Shown: piece by piece, positions 20,786 to 21,631 of the stretch
Position numbering within the stretch: position 1 is the stretch's first letter
Layout of the letters: each line of letters starts with the position of its first letter
Source: Acidilobaceae archaeon
GTDB taxonomy: Archaea > Thermoproteota > Thermoprotei_A > Sulfolobales > Acidilobaceae
Assembly: GCA_026985385.1 (NCBI GenBank)
Contig: JALSQM010000003.1
Span: 1-21,631 of the forward strand
Direction: 5' to 3'
DNA length: 21,631 nucleotides
The notes under the pieces: generated by a model
What the model was told of the DNA's origin: nothing
Databases searched by the model: none
The model's input: the letters and a program-made list of their open reading frames with translations, nothing else
Translations under genes and position numbers: made by a program

Positions 20786-21631
20786 TTAATCATGGAGGCT
20801 GCTTCGAGTGCCCGCATCCTAAGGACATCGGGTAAGGGAGCGTAGCCCCTGGGCACAAGCCCCTGGCCGGGGCCTGCGATGTAGCCTATGAACTCCTTCA
20901 AGGCAATGCACTTAGCCTTATCCCTTATGTGGAGGGGCACTATCATGAAGGTCTGGCCCACGATCGGGTACGACTCGGGGTCGCTGGAGTATATCACATT
21001 ATACACGTAGCCCGTCCAGTCGCCGGTGGGTTCTGGGGGCTTCAGCGAGGCGTAGGCCCTCTCGATGCCCTCCCTAGAGGGTAGAGTGAAGCGGCCGGCC
21101 CCATTCTCTATAGCGGCCACGGGCAGCCCCTTATCGATGGCATACGACCACTCTAGGTAGCCTATAGAGTATGGCGTTGAGACTATAGCGCTGGCGACCC
21201 CGGGGTTCCCCAGCTCCCCCAGCCCTCTCCCGGCCCTATCGACGGGCCACTCTATCACCTTTCCCACGAGGCTGCGAGGCCAGATCCCCGAGCTCGACTT
21301 GTATAGGAAGAGGGTGAAGATCTCTGTAGTGCCGCTTGCATCGCTTCTGTGGACCGCTATTATCGGCTTGTGTGGGAGAACCCCCCGCAGGGCGGGGTTC
21401 AGCCTCAGTATCCTAGGGTCATCCCAGTACCTCACCTTGCCAAGGTATATCTCAGCTAGCACCCTGCCAGTGAGGTTCAAGTGGCCGTGGAATCCGGGGA
21501 TGTTATATACGACCACCACAGCGCCCAGGATCACGGGGAACTGGAGGAAGCCCCCGCCAGACCCGTGGACAGCAGCCTTCATGGGTGGGTCACTGCACGC
21601 GAAGTCAACCTTACCGCTAATGATGTCCTGC
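20773..21631 (-). CDS. pstS: Phosphate-binding protein PstS, 5' end outside the window
   Basis: Substrate-binding component of the Pst phosphate importer; about 285 C-terminal residues are present, and the frame is open to the right edge, so the signal peptide and first lobe start lie outside. Visible motifs: the edge sequence QDIISGKVDFACSDPP, equivalent to the conserved region that ends in the phosphate-binding Ser-Asp; the FLQFPVILGAVVVVYNIPG strand; GKVRYWDDPRILRLNP; the phosphate-binding loop HRSDASGTTEIFTLFL (about 98-113 from Met 21582); and GNPGVASAIVSTPYSIGYLEWSYA. The extracellular protein delivers phosphate to PstCA. The 3' end, coding for KCGG, overlaps pstC by 13 nt. The promoter of the operon lies beyond the window. 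Confidence 0.95.
   Translation of the reverse strand, partial: QDIISGKVDFACSDPPMKAAVHGSGGGFLQFPVILGAVVVVYNIPGFHGHLNLTGRVLAEIYLGKVRYWDDPRILRLNPALRGVLPHKPIIAVHRSDASGTTEIFTLFLYKSSSGIWPRSLVGKVIEWPVDRAGRGLGELGNPGVASAIVSTPYSIGYLEWSYAIDKGLPVAAIENGAGRFTLPSREGIERAYASLKPPEPTGDWTGYVYNVIYSSDPESYPIVGQTFMIVPLHIRDKAKCIALKEFIGYIAGPGQGLVPRGYAPLPDVLRMRALEAASMIKCGG

Noticed and set aside
1..21631. CRISPR arrays, insertion sequences, integrase attachment sites, rRNA
   Set aside because: No regularly spaced repeats, transposase or integrase genes, target duplications or conserved rRNA segments were seen on either strand.

Overview
The window looks like a chromosomal segment of a hyperthermophilic crenarchaeon, most likely of the Desulfurococcales type (inference). 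The DNA is GC-rich, with AGG/AGA arginine and ATA isoleucine codons. GTG and TTG starts are common, TATA-like boxes stand about 26 nt before starts, Shine-Dalgarno (SD) motifs are of the GGAGG/GGTGA type, and the proteins are rich in charged residues. There is a group II chaperonin relative and an archaeal AbrB-PhoU fusion. I saw no rRNA, tRNA, CRISPR array or insertion sequence. Genes are very tightly packed and no gene-free stretch exceeds 300 nt.

Layout. (1) 1-1831, plus: the 3' part of an M42 metallo-aminopeptidase, then a radical SAM protein with a C-terminal TRAM-like domain. (2) 1963-5308: a minus-strand ABC-2 type exporter (ATPase and permease), divergent from a plus-strand pair encoding a cysteine-containing six-helix membrane protein and a winged-helix regulator; together they look like a self-regulated efflux module. 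(3) 5267-12028: a carboxylic-acid metabolism island. It holds an amidohydrolase-2 family enzyme (minus), a small helical protein coupled to a PaaK-type CoA ligase (plus), a GNAT acetyltransferase (plus), then a second PaaK-type ligase followed by a degenerate acyl-CoA synthetase (minus). (4) 12194-14138, plus: a strongly divergent thermosome-like chaperonin and a small three-helix membrane protein. (5) 14106-16425, minus: an ArsB/NhaD-like ion transporter coupled to an unknown 157-residue protein, and a SAM methyltransferase whose real start appears to be a CTG. (6) 16484-21631, minus: a phosphate uptake operon pstS-pstC-pstA-pstB-phoU with every gene overlapping the next, followed by an AbrB-PhoU regulator with its own palindromic TATA promoter.

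The most unusual items are as follows. The chaperonin paralogue keeps the full-length architecture but appears to have lost two of the three catalytic/metal aspartates. The acyl-CoA synthetase has an eroded P-loop and stops before its A10 lysine, next to an AT-rich island. Two TATA-containing palindromes bracket the AbrB-PhoU gene. Two structured leader candidates lie at 6406-6483 and 12146-12185. All family assignments were made by eye from motifs; no database search was possible.
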